NCBI GenBank assembly: GCA_018240065.1
Contig: JAFEGH010000003.1
Span: 92,261-156,260, forward strand
DNA from: Verrucomicrobiota bacterium
GTDB lineage: Bacteria; Chlamydiota; Chlamydiia; Chlamydiales; Rhabdochlamydiaceae
DNA length: 64,000 nt
Reading direction: 5' to 3'
The position numbers and the translations under genes are program-made. This document shows positions 43,188 through 50,591 of this stretch, one piece after another; the first letter of the stretch is position 1; each line of letters begins with the position of its first letter. The notes below the pieces were generated by a model, which had not been told where the DNA came from, ran no database searches, and saw only the letters and a program-made list of their open reading frames with translations.

Positions 43188-43585
43188 CCACTCCCAATCC
43201 ATTATTTTATTTGAACTCTATCGCCCAGGCCATCTTTGATAAGAAAGGGTTCAATATCCTGGCTCTCGACGTCCATGAAATTTCCAGCCTGACCGACTAT
43301 GTCATCATAGCCGAGGGCAATATCGACAAGCATGTTGCGGCGATCGCCCAGGCCATTATCGACCAGCTTGAACAGTTGGGGCAAAAGCCTGTCTATGTCG
43401 AAGGAATGAAGGATGGGGACTGGGTCGTGATCGATTATTTGCATATTATGGTCCATCTCTTCATGCCAGGACTCCGTGACAAATATCAATTGGAGCAGCT
43501 CTGGAAGGAAGGGCATATCGTTGATCTTCAGATCGATGTGAATCCCAAAGACACGTCCGCCGCTGCGAATTCCAGCAGAAAGTAA
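43184..43585 (+). CDS. rsfS: ribosome silencing factor RsfS (YbeB/Iojap)
   Basis: A 133-residue RsfS protein that binds L14 on the large ribosomal subunit and blocks subunit joining during slow growth. Signatures: DKKGFNILALDVHEISSLTDYVIIAEG, KHVAAIAQAI, VEGMKDGDWVVIDYLHIMVHLFMPGLRDKYQLEQLW. Overlaps nadD by 4 bases. In Chlamydia the gene lies just before fabF, as here. Confidence 0.95.
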   Translation: MTTPNPLFYLNSIAQAIFDKKGFNILALDVHEISSLTDYVIIAEGNIDKHVAAIAQAIIDQLEQLGQKPVYVEGMKDGDWVVIDYLHIMVHLFMPGLRDKYQLEQLWKEGHIVDLQIDVNPKDTSAAANSSRK

Positions 43586-43666
43586 ATTATTTAGTACCGA
43601 TTAAAGCTCAGTTGCGAAATTAATAGATTTAGTGTATCCTCGGATGCTCTACTTTTGAGGAGATTT

Positions 43667-44923
43667 ATGAAAAAAAGACGCGTGGTAGTCACTGGAATGG
43701 GGGTTGTTTCCTGCTTTGGAACGGATGTAGATGAATTCTACAATCAGCTCCTCGCCGGGAAAAGCGGCATCGTTCCGATTGAAGAATTTCCTTGTCAAGA
43801 CTTTCCCACTCGTTTTGCCGGAGTTGTCCGCAATTTCGATGTTGGCAACTACCTCGACAAGAAACAAGCCCGTCGGGTCGACCCCTTCATCCGCTACACT
43901 GCCGTCGCTGGTAAAAAAGCCCTTGAGCATGGGAACCTGACCGGCGAGGCTTTTGATAAGCTCGACAAGACTCGCTGCGGCGTCCTGATCGGATCTGGAA
44001 TGGGCGGCATGAACGTTTTTTACGAAGGCGTCGAGACTCTTCTCTCAAAAGGATTCAAGCGGATCACCCCATTCTTCGTTCCTTTCATCATCACCAACAT
44101 GGGCGGAGCGCTGCTAGCCATCGACATTGGCTTCATGGGCCCCAATTACTCGATCTCCACTGCCTGCGCGACAGCCAACTATTGCATTTACTCTGCGGCT
44201 GAGCATATCATGCGCGGCGAAGCGGACCTGATGCTCTGCGGCGGCACTGAATCGCCGATCAACCCGATCGGAGTTGCAGGATTCGTTGCATGCAAAGCCC
44301 TTTCCGAGCGCAACGATGATCCTCAAAAAGCTTCCCGTCCCTGGGACAAACAGCGCGAAGGTTTTGTCATGGGAGAAGGCGCAGGCGTACTCATGCTGGA
44401 AAGCCTGGAACATGCCCTGGCGCGCGGAGCCAACATCCTGGCTGAATACATGGGCGGCGGGATCACCTGCGACGCTCACCACATGACCGATCCACGCGCA
44501 GACGGCCTCGGCGTCGGCATCTGCATTGAAAACTCCATCAAGCAGGCCGGGATCGAAAAAGAACAGATTAATTACATCAACGCCCACGCGACCTCTACGC
44601 TTGCCGGCGATTTGTGCGAAGTCCGCGCAATCCGCCAGGTTTTCGGTCCACATGTTGAAAATATCAAAATGAATGCGACCAAGTCGATGATCGGCCACTG
44701 CCTCGGCGCAGCGGGCGGCATTGAAGCTATCGCTACGATCAAAGCGATCGAAACAGGCATGCTGCATCCGACGATCAACCTAGATGATCCGGAAGAGGAG
44801 ATTGCCGGAATCGATGTCGTCCCGAACGTGGCCAAACCGCACAAAGTGACAGCTGCCCTTAGCAATTCGTTTGGCTTCGGCGGACACAACTCGACATTGA
44901 TTTTTGCTCCGTATCATCCGTAA
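43667..44923 (+). CDS. fabF: beta-ketoacyl-ACP synthase II FabF
   Basis: Condensing enzyme of type II fatty-acid elongation. 418 residues from ATG 43667, which has GAGGAG 4 bases upstream; a TTG at 43655 would start inside the binding site and is rejected. Thiolase-fold motifs: RRVVVTGMGVVSCFG, catalytic Cys in SISTACATANY, His in YINAHATSTLAGD, and Lys/His in ATKSMIGHCLGAAGGIEA, ending in ALSNSFGFGGHNSTLIF. It acts in the cytoplasm on malonyl-ACP and acyl-ACP. It follows rsfS by 81 bases. Confidence 0.95.
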   Translation: MKKRRVVVTGMGVVSCFGTDVDEFYNQLLAGKSGIVPIEEFPCQDFPTRFAGVVRNFDVGNYLDKKQARRVDPFIRYTAVAGKKALEHGNLTGEAFDKLDKTRCGVLIGSGMGGMNVFYEGVETLLSKGFKRITPFFVPFIITNMGGALLAIDIGFMGPNYSISTACATANYCIYSAAEHIMRGEADLMLCGGTESPINPIGVAGFVACKALSERNDDPQKASRPWDKQREGFVMGEGAGVLMLESLEHALARGANILAEYMGGGITCDAHHMTDPRADGLGVGICIENSIKQAGIEKEQINYINAHATSTLAGDLCEVRAIRQVFGPHVENIKMNATKSMIGHCLGAAGGIEAIATIKAIETGMLHPTINLDDPEEEIAGIDVVPNVAKPHKVTAALSNSFGFGGHNSTLIFAPYHP

Positions 44924-44940
44924 CCTTTAGGTCTATTTCC

Positions 44941-45366
44941 ATGATCAAAGTGGAATCGTTCGGCATCGTCCCTTTCGTCAATGAAAAGGGAACATGGAAA
45001 GTCCTGTTGATCTTGCACCGAGAAGGTAATCATTGGGGATTTCCGAAAGGAAAGGCCAATCCAAACGAGACCCCTTTAGAGTCTGCTACCCGCGAGCTCC
45101 TGGAAGAAACGGGACTTAAGGTCGCCTCTGTGCTGCGCAAAGACCCTCTGACCGAGCAGTACCAGTTCCGCCGTAAAAAACAGTTCATCGTTAAAACCGT
45201 TCAGTATTTTCCGGCCCTTGTCGAAGGGGACCTGAACTTGCAGGAAGAGGAGATTAGGGAAGCCAAGTGGGTGACGATCTCCGAAGCTCTCCAGCAGCTC
45301 ACTTTTAGAGAAGCCCGCCACATTTTGCAGGAATTCATTCGCACGCTCAATCTACAAAAATCCTGA
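44941..45366 (+). CDS. Nudix hydrolase (Ap4A/NTP pyrophosphohydrolase type)
   Basis: A 141-residue Nudix protein with an intact Nudix box GKANPNETPLESATRELLEETGL (G-x5-E-x7-REUxEExGU; residues about 41-63). The ending of the upstream strand, GNHWGFPKG, resembles Ap4A hydrolases. The gene next to fabF in Chlamydia is likewise a Nudix hydrolase with reported diadenosine tetraphosphate activity (from memory). ATG 44941 starts 17 bases after fabF; it ends 6 bases before the GT-A-like gene. Confidence 0.9.
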   Translation: MIKVESFGIVPFVNEKGTWKVLLILHREGNHWGFPKGKANPNETPLESATRELLEETGLKVASVLRKDPLTEQYQFRRKKQFIVKTVQYFPALVEGDLNLQEEEIREAKWVTISEALQQLTFREARHILQEFIRTLNLQKS

Positions 45367-45372
45367 GCATCC

Positions 45373-46194
45373 ATGTTCAAAAGCCTCGTCGACCTTTATA
45401 CTTCCTGGAAAGAAAATCGCTTCCTCCAAGCGCGCAAGACTAAAACGCTGCCGATCGAGGTTTTTATCAGGCATTGCAATTACTCTTCCGTCAGCGCACA
45501 CAAGACCCGCTTTGCCCATTTCAGCAAAGAGCGTTGCTTGAACAACCTTCTGTCCACTCTCAACGGTCAGCCTGAGGTCAGCGCCACATTCTTCCTCGAC
45601 ACGTTCCATCCCATGGAATCAGAGCATTTCCTGCGCAAACAAAGCAGCTATCCGATCATCGAGTTCAAAGCAGGGTCGGAATGCGCTTCCTTCCTCCATA
45701 TGCTCGAGCATGTCTACAAACAGGATTTTACTGACGACACGATCATTTATTTCCTGGAAGACGACTACCTGCATCTTCCCCACTGGCCTCAAATCCTGCG
45801 CGAAGCTTTTACATTGCCCGGCGTCGACTACGCCACTCTCTATGACCACAAGGACAAATACTTTTTCCCCCAGTACGCAGATCTTAAGTCGAAGATCTTT
45901 CATACAGACAGCTGCCACTGGAGGACGACCCCTTCCACGACCAACACCTACGCCATGCTCTTCAAGACGCTTAAAAAGCACATCGACATCCACCGCTGCT
46001 ATTCCCTCGGCCGCACAATCACTGCTGACCACGAAAAATTCTCCAAGCTCGCTGAAGAGGGGGCCGTGCTGATCTCCTCAATTCCCGGTTTTTCCACTCA
46101 TTGCGAACCCTTATACGCCTCTGCTTGCACAGACTGGGAGAAGGTCCTTCTCGAACAAAGCGGCGCTCCAGCAAGCGCCTCTCTTGACGTTTGA
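45373..46194 (+). CDS. GT-A-like glycosyltransferase candidate, hypothetical
   Basis: A 273-residue protein, not securely recognised. IIYFLEDDYLHLPHWPQILREAF (about 130-152) looks like the DxD-containing turn of a GT-A glycosyltransferase (EDDYLH), followed by YATLYDHKDKYFF and a Trp/Thr-rich loop (CHWRTTPSTTNTYAM), then CYSLGRTITADHEKFSKL, a possible catalytic-helix region. There is no signal peptide or membrane segment. It starts 6 bases after the Nudix gene and its stop codon touches the next frame, so it is part of the fabF-side unit. Function as a sugar transferase is an inference from one motif. Confidence 0.55.
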   Translation: MFKSLVDLYTSWKENRFLQARKTKTLPIEVFIRHCNYSSVSAHKTRFAHFSKERCLNNLLSTLNGQPEVSATFFLDTFHPMESEHFLRKQSSYPIIEFKAGSECASFLHMLEHVYKQDFTDDTIIYFLEDDYLHLPHWPQILREAFTLPGVDYATLYDHKDKYFFPQYADLKSKIFHTDSCHWRTTPSTTNTYAMLFKTLKKHIDIHRCYSLGRTITADHEKFSKLAEEGAVLISSIPGFSTHCEPLYASACTDWEKVLLEQSGAPASASLDV

Positions 46195-46214
46195 CCGCTA
46201 TACAAGGCTGTTTG

Positions 46215-46811
46215 ATGGCTGCCCCTTTGGATCGTTTTCGCTCTTTTGTTCAAAAGATCGTCCCTCTCATGACAGAAGAAGACATTAGGGCATTTTCTTC
46301 GAAAGCAAAAACCGCAGAATTTCATAAAGGGGATCTCTTTGTAAAAGAAGGTAATATTTGCCGGCGTTTACTCTTTATTCATCAGGGGCTTTTCCGGTAC
46401 TACATTTTGCATGACGGCAACGACATCACAAAAGATTTCGCACTCGACTCGCAAAATCCTTTTTGCGTCTCCTATACGAGCTTTATGCTTCAAAACCCTT
46501 CCGAAATCTGGATAGAAGCATTGGAGCCAAGTCAAGTTTGGCTCTGGGATCAAGCGGATATACAGTCTCTTTTCAATGAGCATCCTTCCTGGATCCGTTT
46601 TGTCCTGGCGATGACCCAGCGTCTCTTCTACCGGAAAGAGCAAAAGGAGATTGAATTGCTTAAATGCTCAGCGGAAGAAAGGTACCTCCGCTTCTTAAGC
46701 TCTTTTCCCGGACTATCCCAACGGGTTCCCCAGTATCATATTGCGACCTATCTGGGCATCGCCCCGGAATCCCTATCCAGGATCCGTTCCAAGCTTGCCG
46801 GCAGCTCTTGA
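46215..46811 (+). CDS. Crp/Fnr-family transcriptional regulator
   Basis: About 198 residues from ATG 46215, which has AAGG at 7 bases; a TTG at 46191 is possible but lacks a site. The N-terminal cyclic-nucleotide-binding-like beta-roll (about 25-120) includes KGDLFVKEGNICRRLLFIHQGLFRYYIL; a dimer helix follows, then a short winged helix ending HIATYLGIAPESLSRIRSKL (recognition helix). It resembles the BacFnr-like subgroup without Cys cluster or the cAMP Arg-Ser pair, so the ligand is unknown. The end overlaps the convergent membrane-protein gene by 39 bases; that pair of membrane genes could be a target but nothing proves it. Such regulators are rare in Chlamydiae. Confidence 0.85.
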   Translation: MAAPLDRFRSFVQKIVPLMTEEDIRAFSSKAKTAEFHKGDLFVKEGNICRRLLFIHQGLFRYYILHDGNDITKDFALDSQNPFCVSYTSFMLQNPSEIWIEALEPSQVWLWDQADIQSLFNEHPSWIRFVLAMTQRLFYRKEQKEIELLKCSAEERYLRFLSSFPGLSQRVPQYHIATYLGIAPESLSRIRSKLAGSS

Positions 46812-47216
46812 TCTGGCATCCAACCCTATCCCCAGTGAACAGAGAAGAGTGATAAGCGCTGCAATGTAGACATTGGGAGGCAAGGATGAGAACGGTTCTA
46901 CTCCATCTGGCCATGGCGATGTTCCTGGCATAAGCAGGCTGGGAAAAAAATTCCCCCAAAAAAGAAGGGGGGAGATCCCGGCGATCACGGTTGCGAGGCG
47001 GGTTCCCGAACCTTCATACCTGCCCCATAACAAATACAAGGCAACGGCATTGAGCATTGTGATCGAATACCATTGAATGGACCAATGGAAGCGCGCATGG
47101 GGGGCCCACATGGGGTTTGTCATATGGGTGCTGTTCAAATCCATCACCGTGGGAAGTAGGATGGTCACCGCTGCACAGAATGAAATTAATCGCTTAGCCC
47201 ATTTTGATTGTTTCAT
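46773..47216 (-). CDS. small integral membrane protein, hypothetical
   Basis: A 147-residue membrane protein with four predicted helices (about 9-25, 46-62, 72-92, 112-130). HMTNPMWAPHARFHWSIQW is a short conserved-looking loop (N-P-x-W-x-x-H-A-R-F-H) seen in uncharacterised DoxX-associated proteins. It overlaps the upstream DoxX-like gene by 23 bases (ATG 47216 inside its end) and overlaps the convergent regulator gene by 39 bases. Function unknown; probably works with the DoxX-like protein. Confidence 0.7.
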   Translation of the reverse strand: MKQSKWAKRLISFCAAVTILLPTVMDLNSTHMTNPMWAPHARFHWSIQWYSITMLNAVALYLLWGRYEGSGTRLATVIAGISPLLFWGNFFPSLLMPGTSPWPDGVEPFSSLPPNVYIAALITLLCSLGIGLDARSRAAGKLGTDPG

Positions 47217-47604
47217 CTCTATCCTCCTCTATTGCGAACAGGGGTTTTAATTGCCTAAATCGTTTGAAGATCAAGAAGTTGTTGAGTGAAAAGAGGACGC
47301 ATGCTGCCGCAAGACCCTCCCACTCGTGAAAAAAGTGAAATGCAAATATGTTGAGCGAGACTGGTAGCTGCATCAGCAGTCCAAAAGCCACCCATCGGTT
47401 CAAGACGAAAAGAATTCCCGCGCCTGTCATGATGGTTGCGACGATGGGAAAGATGTATCCAGCCTGCCGAAGCGTATTAATATACTGAAGAGCAAAGCCC
47501 TGTTTTTCAGGTATCGGCAGAAAGGAAAAAAATCCGTTCAGCCCAAATAGAATCAATAGAATCCCATACGCTATCTGCACGATTCTTGCGAAGCTAATCT
47601 TCAT
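47194..47604 (-). CDS. DoxX-like membrane protein
   Basis: A 136-residue protein with four predicted helices and the DoxX-like pattern: IAYGILLILFGLNGFFSFL at the N-terminus, GYIFPIVATIMTGAGILFVLNRWVAFGLL, and NIFAFHFFHEWEGLAAACVLFSLNNFLIF. Family proteins are associated with membrane redox or thiosulfate metabolism, but the biochemical role is not established. It heads a two-gene minus-strand unit with the overlapping membrane protein downstream. Divergent from bioY across about 260 bases. Confidence 0.75.
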   Translation of the reverse strand: MKISFARIVQIAYGILLILFGLNGFFSFLPIPEKQGFALQYINTLRQAGYIFPIVATIMTGAGILFVLNRWVAFGLLMQLPVSLNIFAFHFFHEWEGLAAACVLFSLNNFLIFKRFRQLKPLFAIEEDRDETIKMG

Positions 47605-47866
47605 GTTGCCTCCCTTGTATTAAGATACAAGATAACGGGAGCTTGAGATTAGCCTCATTGATCTATGTTAAGAAAGAAGGGGAAGCGGGGGGGGAGTTGG
47701 CTTAAATTTAAAATATTTATATGCGGTTCCGGTGCTTTCTCCTGCGAGAGTTTTGGTGAGGGGGGCCTAAATTGCTAACTTCTCTAAATTGCTTTTAAAA
47801 AAAATACCCAACCTTGTTAACCTAACCCTTTCAAGAATTGAATCCACTCTCTTAGAGGAGGTTTTT

Positions 47867-48430
47867 ATGGCAATGAATTATTCCTATCTCGTCCGTGAGA
47901 CCGCAGATGACCGCTCGTGGCTCAAAGAAGCCGCTGTGATATTAGGGGCGAGCATTATCATCGCCCTCTTTGCTCCCATTTCGATCCGTTTGCCTTTCAC
48001 ACCTGTACCTATCGCGACTCAAGCGCACGTTATCCTGCTGCTCTCTTGTCTTCTCGGCAGCAAGCGCGCATCGATGGCTGTGATGACTTATCTTTTCCAG
48101 GGAGCGATCGGCCTTCCGGTATTTGCCGGCGGAGCTGCAGGGATTGCGATCCTCGCAGGTCCAACAGGCGGATATCTTCTTGGCTATCTGGCAGCTGCAT
48201 TTGTCACCGGATACATTGCGGAACGCACACTCGAGCGCACACCTTCCAAAGCCTTTGCTGCAATGGGAGTGGGGAACCTAGTCGTGTATCTCTTCGGACT
48301 CCCTTGGCTGGCCGGTTATATCGGATTGCAAAAGGCGGTTGTTCTGGGGATGCTCCCATTCCTAATCGGCGACATGCTGAAGCTCGTCATCGCAACAAAA
48401 TCTCTGAAAGGGCTGCGCTTCTATAGCTAA
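47867..48430 (+). CDS. bioY: biotin transporter substrate-binding component BioY
   Basis: S-component of an ECF-type (or solitary) biotin importer in the inner membrane. 187 residues from ATG 47867, with GAGGAGG at 5 bases; a TTG 26 codons upstream has no site. Signatures: RLPFTPVPIATQAHVILLLSCLLGSKRA, LFQGAIGLPVFAGGAAGIAILAGPTGGYLLGYL, and GVGNLVVYLFGLPWLA...LPFLIGDMLKL. No ecfAAT genes in the window. The upstream 260 bases show a single TTGTTAACC but no palindromic BirA box. A strong terminator follows. Confidence 0.93.
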   Translation: MAMNYSYLVRETADDRSWLKEAAVILGASIIIALFAPISIRLPFTPVPIATQAHVILLLSCLLGSKRASMAVMTYLFQGAIGLPVFAGGAAGIAILAGPTGGYLLGYLAAAFVTGYIAERTLERTPSKAFAAMGVGNLVVYLFGLPWLAGYIGLQKAVVLGMLPFLIGDMLKLVIATKSLKGLRFYS

Positions 48431-48460
48431 ACAGCACTTTCACTAGTTCAGATGAATATT

Positions 48461-48488
48461 AAACCCCGCTTCCAACGCGGGGTTTTTT
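48461..48488 (+). terminator. rho-independent terminator of bioY
   Basis: AACCCCGC (48462-48469) pairs with GCGGGGTT (48477-48484) around a short loop, followed by T6. Confidence 0.9.
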
Positions 48489-48597
48489 ATTGGCCGCAGT
48501 CCGCCCTCGCCTCTTCTGGCACCCATTCTCACTTTTTAGCTTTACTCCTTCTTTGAATAGTTGCTATAGACTCGTACAATGAACTCAAGGGTGCGGG

Positions 48598-49650
48598 ATG
48601 GTCAGTTTTAAGCATTGGATAAGATCTCTGTCATTTTTACTTTTGCTCCTTGCGCAGGTCGGTGCGGCTGAATCTAATTTGACTGCCCCGCCCCCTAATC
48701 TCCCTGTCACCGTCTTGACCAAATGTTATCTTACGAAACTCTTCGCTATAAACGCTGCGCACGAGACTTTTGATGCAGAATTTTATTTGACTTTGCATTG
48801 GAAGGATCCTCGGTTGGTTTTTGATGGAGGGACCCAAGGGAATTCGCAGCTTTATCTGGAAGAAGCCGTGAAGGATAAGCTAAAAACAATCTGGTGGCCC
48901 CAACTTGAATATACAAACGCACAGACAATGCATATCAATAACCAGATTCTTGAAATTTATCCGGATGGATCGGTCGATTACCATATGTCGGTATTGGGAA
49001 CTTTCAGCTCTCCGATGAATTTTTCAGATTTCCCTTTCGATACCCAAATTCTGAAAATTACGATCGATTCCTTCGTCTGGGACAAGAATGCTTTAGTTTT
49101 CGAGCAGATGCCTGGGCAGAAAGTCTTTAACTTTCTGGAAGAAAAAGTTCACAACGATCTGGAAATTAAATCGATCAGCGTGCGGACGGACAAGTTGATC
49201 CCGGGTGTGAGCTCCCGCGTCAGCGATTCTATAGATGAATACTCTTCCTATATCGTCTCGATTGAAGTTAAAAGGCGGTTCCATTTTCTGGTGTATCAGA
49301 TTTTCATTCCTCTGTTCATCGTGTTGGGAATGTCTTATTCCCTCTTTTTTGGTTTCTCAGAGCCCTTTTTAGATCGAGTCATGATCTGCCTCTCCTGTCT
49401 ACTAGTGTTTCTCGCTTCCAAGTTCACCCTCAACCTGGACCTGCCCAAGATTGGCTACATGACGATCGTCGATAAGGCGTTTTTGATTGCCTACATCTTC
49501 ATCGCGTTAACGCTTGTGGAGACCGTTCTACAAAGAATGCTCCGCTACAAGAGCGACGAGCTCGGGAAAAAATTAGATGTTCGCGCACGATGGGCGATGC
49601 CTCTTATCATCGTGATCCTCGCTTACCTGATTTTTCGATTAGCTGAATGA
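48598..49650 (+). CDS. prokaryotic pentameric ligand-gated ion channel (Cys-loop receptor family)
   Basis: Homologue of GLIC/ELIC-type channels, 350 residues. Signal peptide about 1-24. The extracellular beta-sandwich (about 35-228) has the family loop TFDAEFYLTLHWKDPRL, WWP at 99-101 (W-x-P), and the FPFD of the Cys-loop at 145-148; as in other bacteria the Cys pair is missing. Four membrane helices: M1 about 230-251 with the conserved Pro, M2 258-279 lining the pore, M3 287-312, M4 332-348. The M2-M3 link LPKIGYMT closely matches LPKTPYMT of GLIC. M2 reads ICLSCLLVFLASKFTLNL, with two Cys and a Lys. It starts GTG or ATG at 48598 (MVSFK; GGGATG context, ATG). Ion selectivity and ligand unknown. 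Isolated gene between bioY and small convergent genes. Confidence 0.92.
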   Translation: MVSFKHWIRSLSFLLLLLAQVGAAESNLTAPPPNLPVTVLTKCYLTKLFAINAAHETFDAEFYLTLHWKDPRLVFDGGTQGNSQLYLEEAVKDKLKTIWWPQLEYTNAQTMHINNQILEIYPDGSVDYHMSVLGTFSSPMNFSDFPFDTQILKITIDSFVWDKNALVFEQMPGQKVFNFLEEKVHNDLEIKSISVRTDKLIPGVSSRVSDSIDEYSSYIVSIEVKRRFHFLVYQIFIPLFIVLGMSYSLFFGFSEPFLDRVMICLSCLLVFLASKFTLNLDLPKIGYMTIVDKAFLIAYIFIALTLVETVLQRMLRYKSDELGKKLDVRARWAMPLIIVILAYLIFRLAE

Positions 49651-49652
49651 GA

Positions 49653-49695
49653 GCAGCGCGTCCTCCCTTTCGTACAGAAGGGGAGGGGTGGCGCT
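49653..49695. terminator. hairpin between convergent channel and small-protein genes
   Basis: CCTCCCTT (49662-49669) pairs with AAGGGGAGG (49678-49686) with one bulge, extended by GCGC/GCGC (49656-49659 and 49691-49694). No T-tract, so a terminator role is only plausible. Confidence 0.4.
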
Positions 49696-49704
49696 GTGAG
49701 ACGA

Positions 49705-49956
49705 CTATGTGCGTTGTTTTTTAGAAGGTGAAAGAATGGAGCCCGAGATCACGTGAGAAACTCTATTTGTATCTCTAGACGGTGGAGTCTTAGAGACGAC
49801 AGCGGGTTTCCCGGCTCCCATTAAAGAAGCTCCTTTATTCATCATAAAATTAGCGGTAGTGGTTTTTAGTTCCTGTAATTTTGCAGGTGGTTTGGAGACT
49901 TGCTGGGCCTCCGAGGTTGAAGCGGCTGAGGTTCCCTGTCCGACTTTCTTAACCAT
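49705..49956 (-). CDS. small basic Ser/Thr-rich hypothetical protein
   Basis: An 83-residue protein (MVKKVGQGTSAASTSEAQQ...), not recognised. Rich in Ser, Thr, Lys and Ala and mostly disordered in appearance; one helical segment LQELKTTTANFMMNKGASLMGAG in the middle. A strong AAGGAGG lies 5 bases before the ATG, which is the main reason to accept it. No signal peptide or membrane helix. Such N-termini are compatible with type III secretion, but that is speculation. Confidence 0.6.
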   Translation of the reverse strand: MVKKVGQGTSAASTSEAQQVSKPPAKLQELKTTTANFMMNKGASLMGAGKPAVVSKTPPSRDTNRVSHVISGSILSPSKKQRT

Positions 49957-50097
49957 AAAATCCTCCTTGTTTCATAAGACAAAACTGGTCTTACGTTTTC
50001 GTGATTATAAAAAGGCTGGGATTTAGTGAAATAAATATTTTTGCCCAGGGATTGTTTCCTTCTCTTTCGATCTTTAATAACTCTTAACTTAAGAGCG

Positions 50098-50376
50098 TTA
50101 AGCTTTTTTGGGCTTAGGCGTAGACTTCCATGAGCGCTTTTTGGGAGTTTTTTGAGACTGGATCTGGGTGCGGAGCAGCTTGGCGATCTGCTCGATCGAA
50201 TTATTGAAGGAAGTGGGGTTTGCTGAAGAAGATAGGACTTTAGTGTTTCTGTCCTTGAGCTTGACTTCCGTGCGCAGGAACTGAGCCATCTGTTCCAGCG
50301 CGACGGTAAAGGACCTTTCCTGGGTCTGACCTGCTTCAGTGGAGGGCTTTTTTGATCCTTGATCTTCTTTTTTCAT
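50098..50376 (-). CDS. small basic protein with a duplicated ~25-residue motif
   Basis: A 92-residue, strongly basic protein, not recognised. It contains two copies of the same motif: FTVALEQMAQFLRTEV (about 23-38) and FNNSIEQIAKLLRTQI (about 57-72), each an amphipathic helix with the shared pattern EQ-[MI]-A-x-[FL]-LRT, separated by a Lys/Ser linker. The C-terminus is Lys/Pro-rich. The repeat suggests a binding module for a dimeric or repetitive partner. ATG 50376; the region upstream is AT-rich. Same strand as the other small basic gene, 141 bases apart. Confidence 0.6.
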   Translation of the reverse strand: MKKEDQGSKKPSTEAGQTQERSFTVALEQMAQFLRTEVKLKDRNTKVLSSSANPTSFNNSIEQIAKLLRTQIQSQKTPKKRSWKSTPKPKKA

Positions 50377-50591
50377 GATGCGGATTTTTGTTAACTTAAA
50401 TTTATTATTACATCTATTGTATTATTATGTCAAATTATTGGGTGTTTATTATTTAATAGTTTTTAATTATTAGTTATTTAAGTGTATAATTCGCAGTTCC
50501 CGCTGGCGCAGATTCTCAATTTATTTTAAAATGCACTATTCCGCACAGTTGTTTTAGATGTGTGTGTTTCTCCCTTTAAATTAGGTCGTCT

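Noticed and set aside
47805..47840. TTGTTAACC resembling half a BirA operator upstream of bioY
   Set aside because: The matching inverted half-site at the proper distance is absent.
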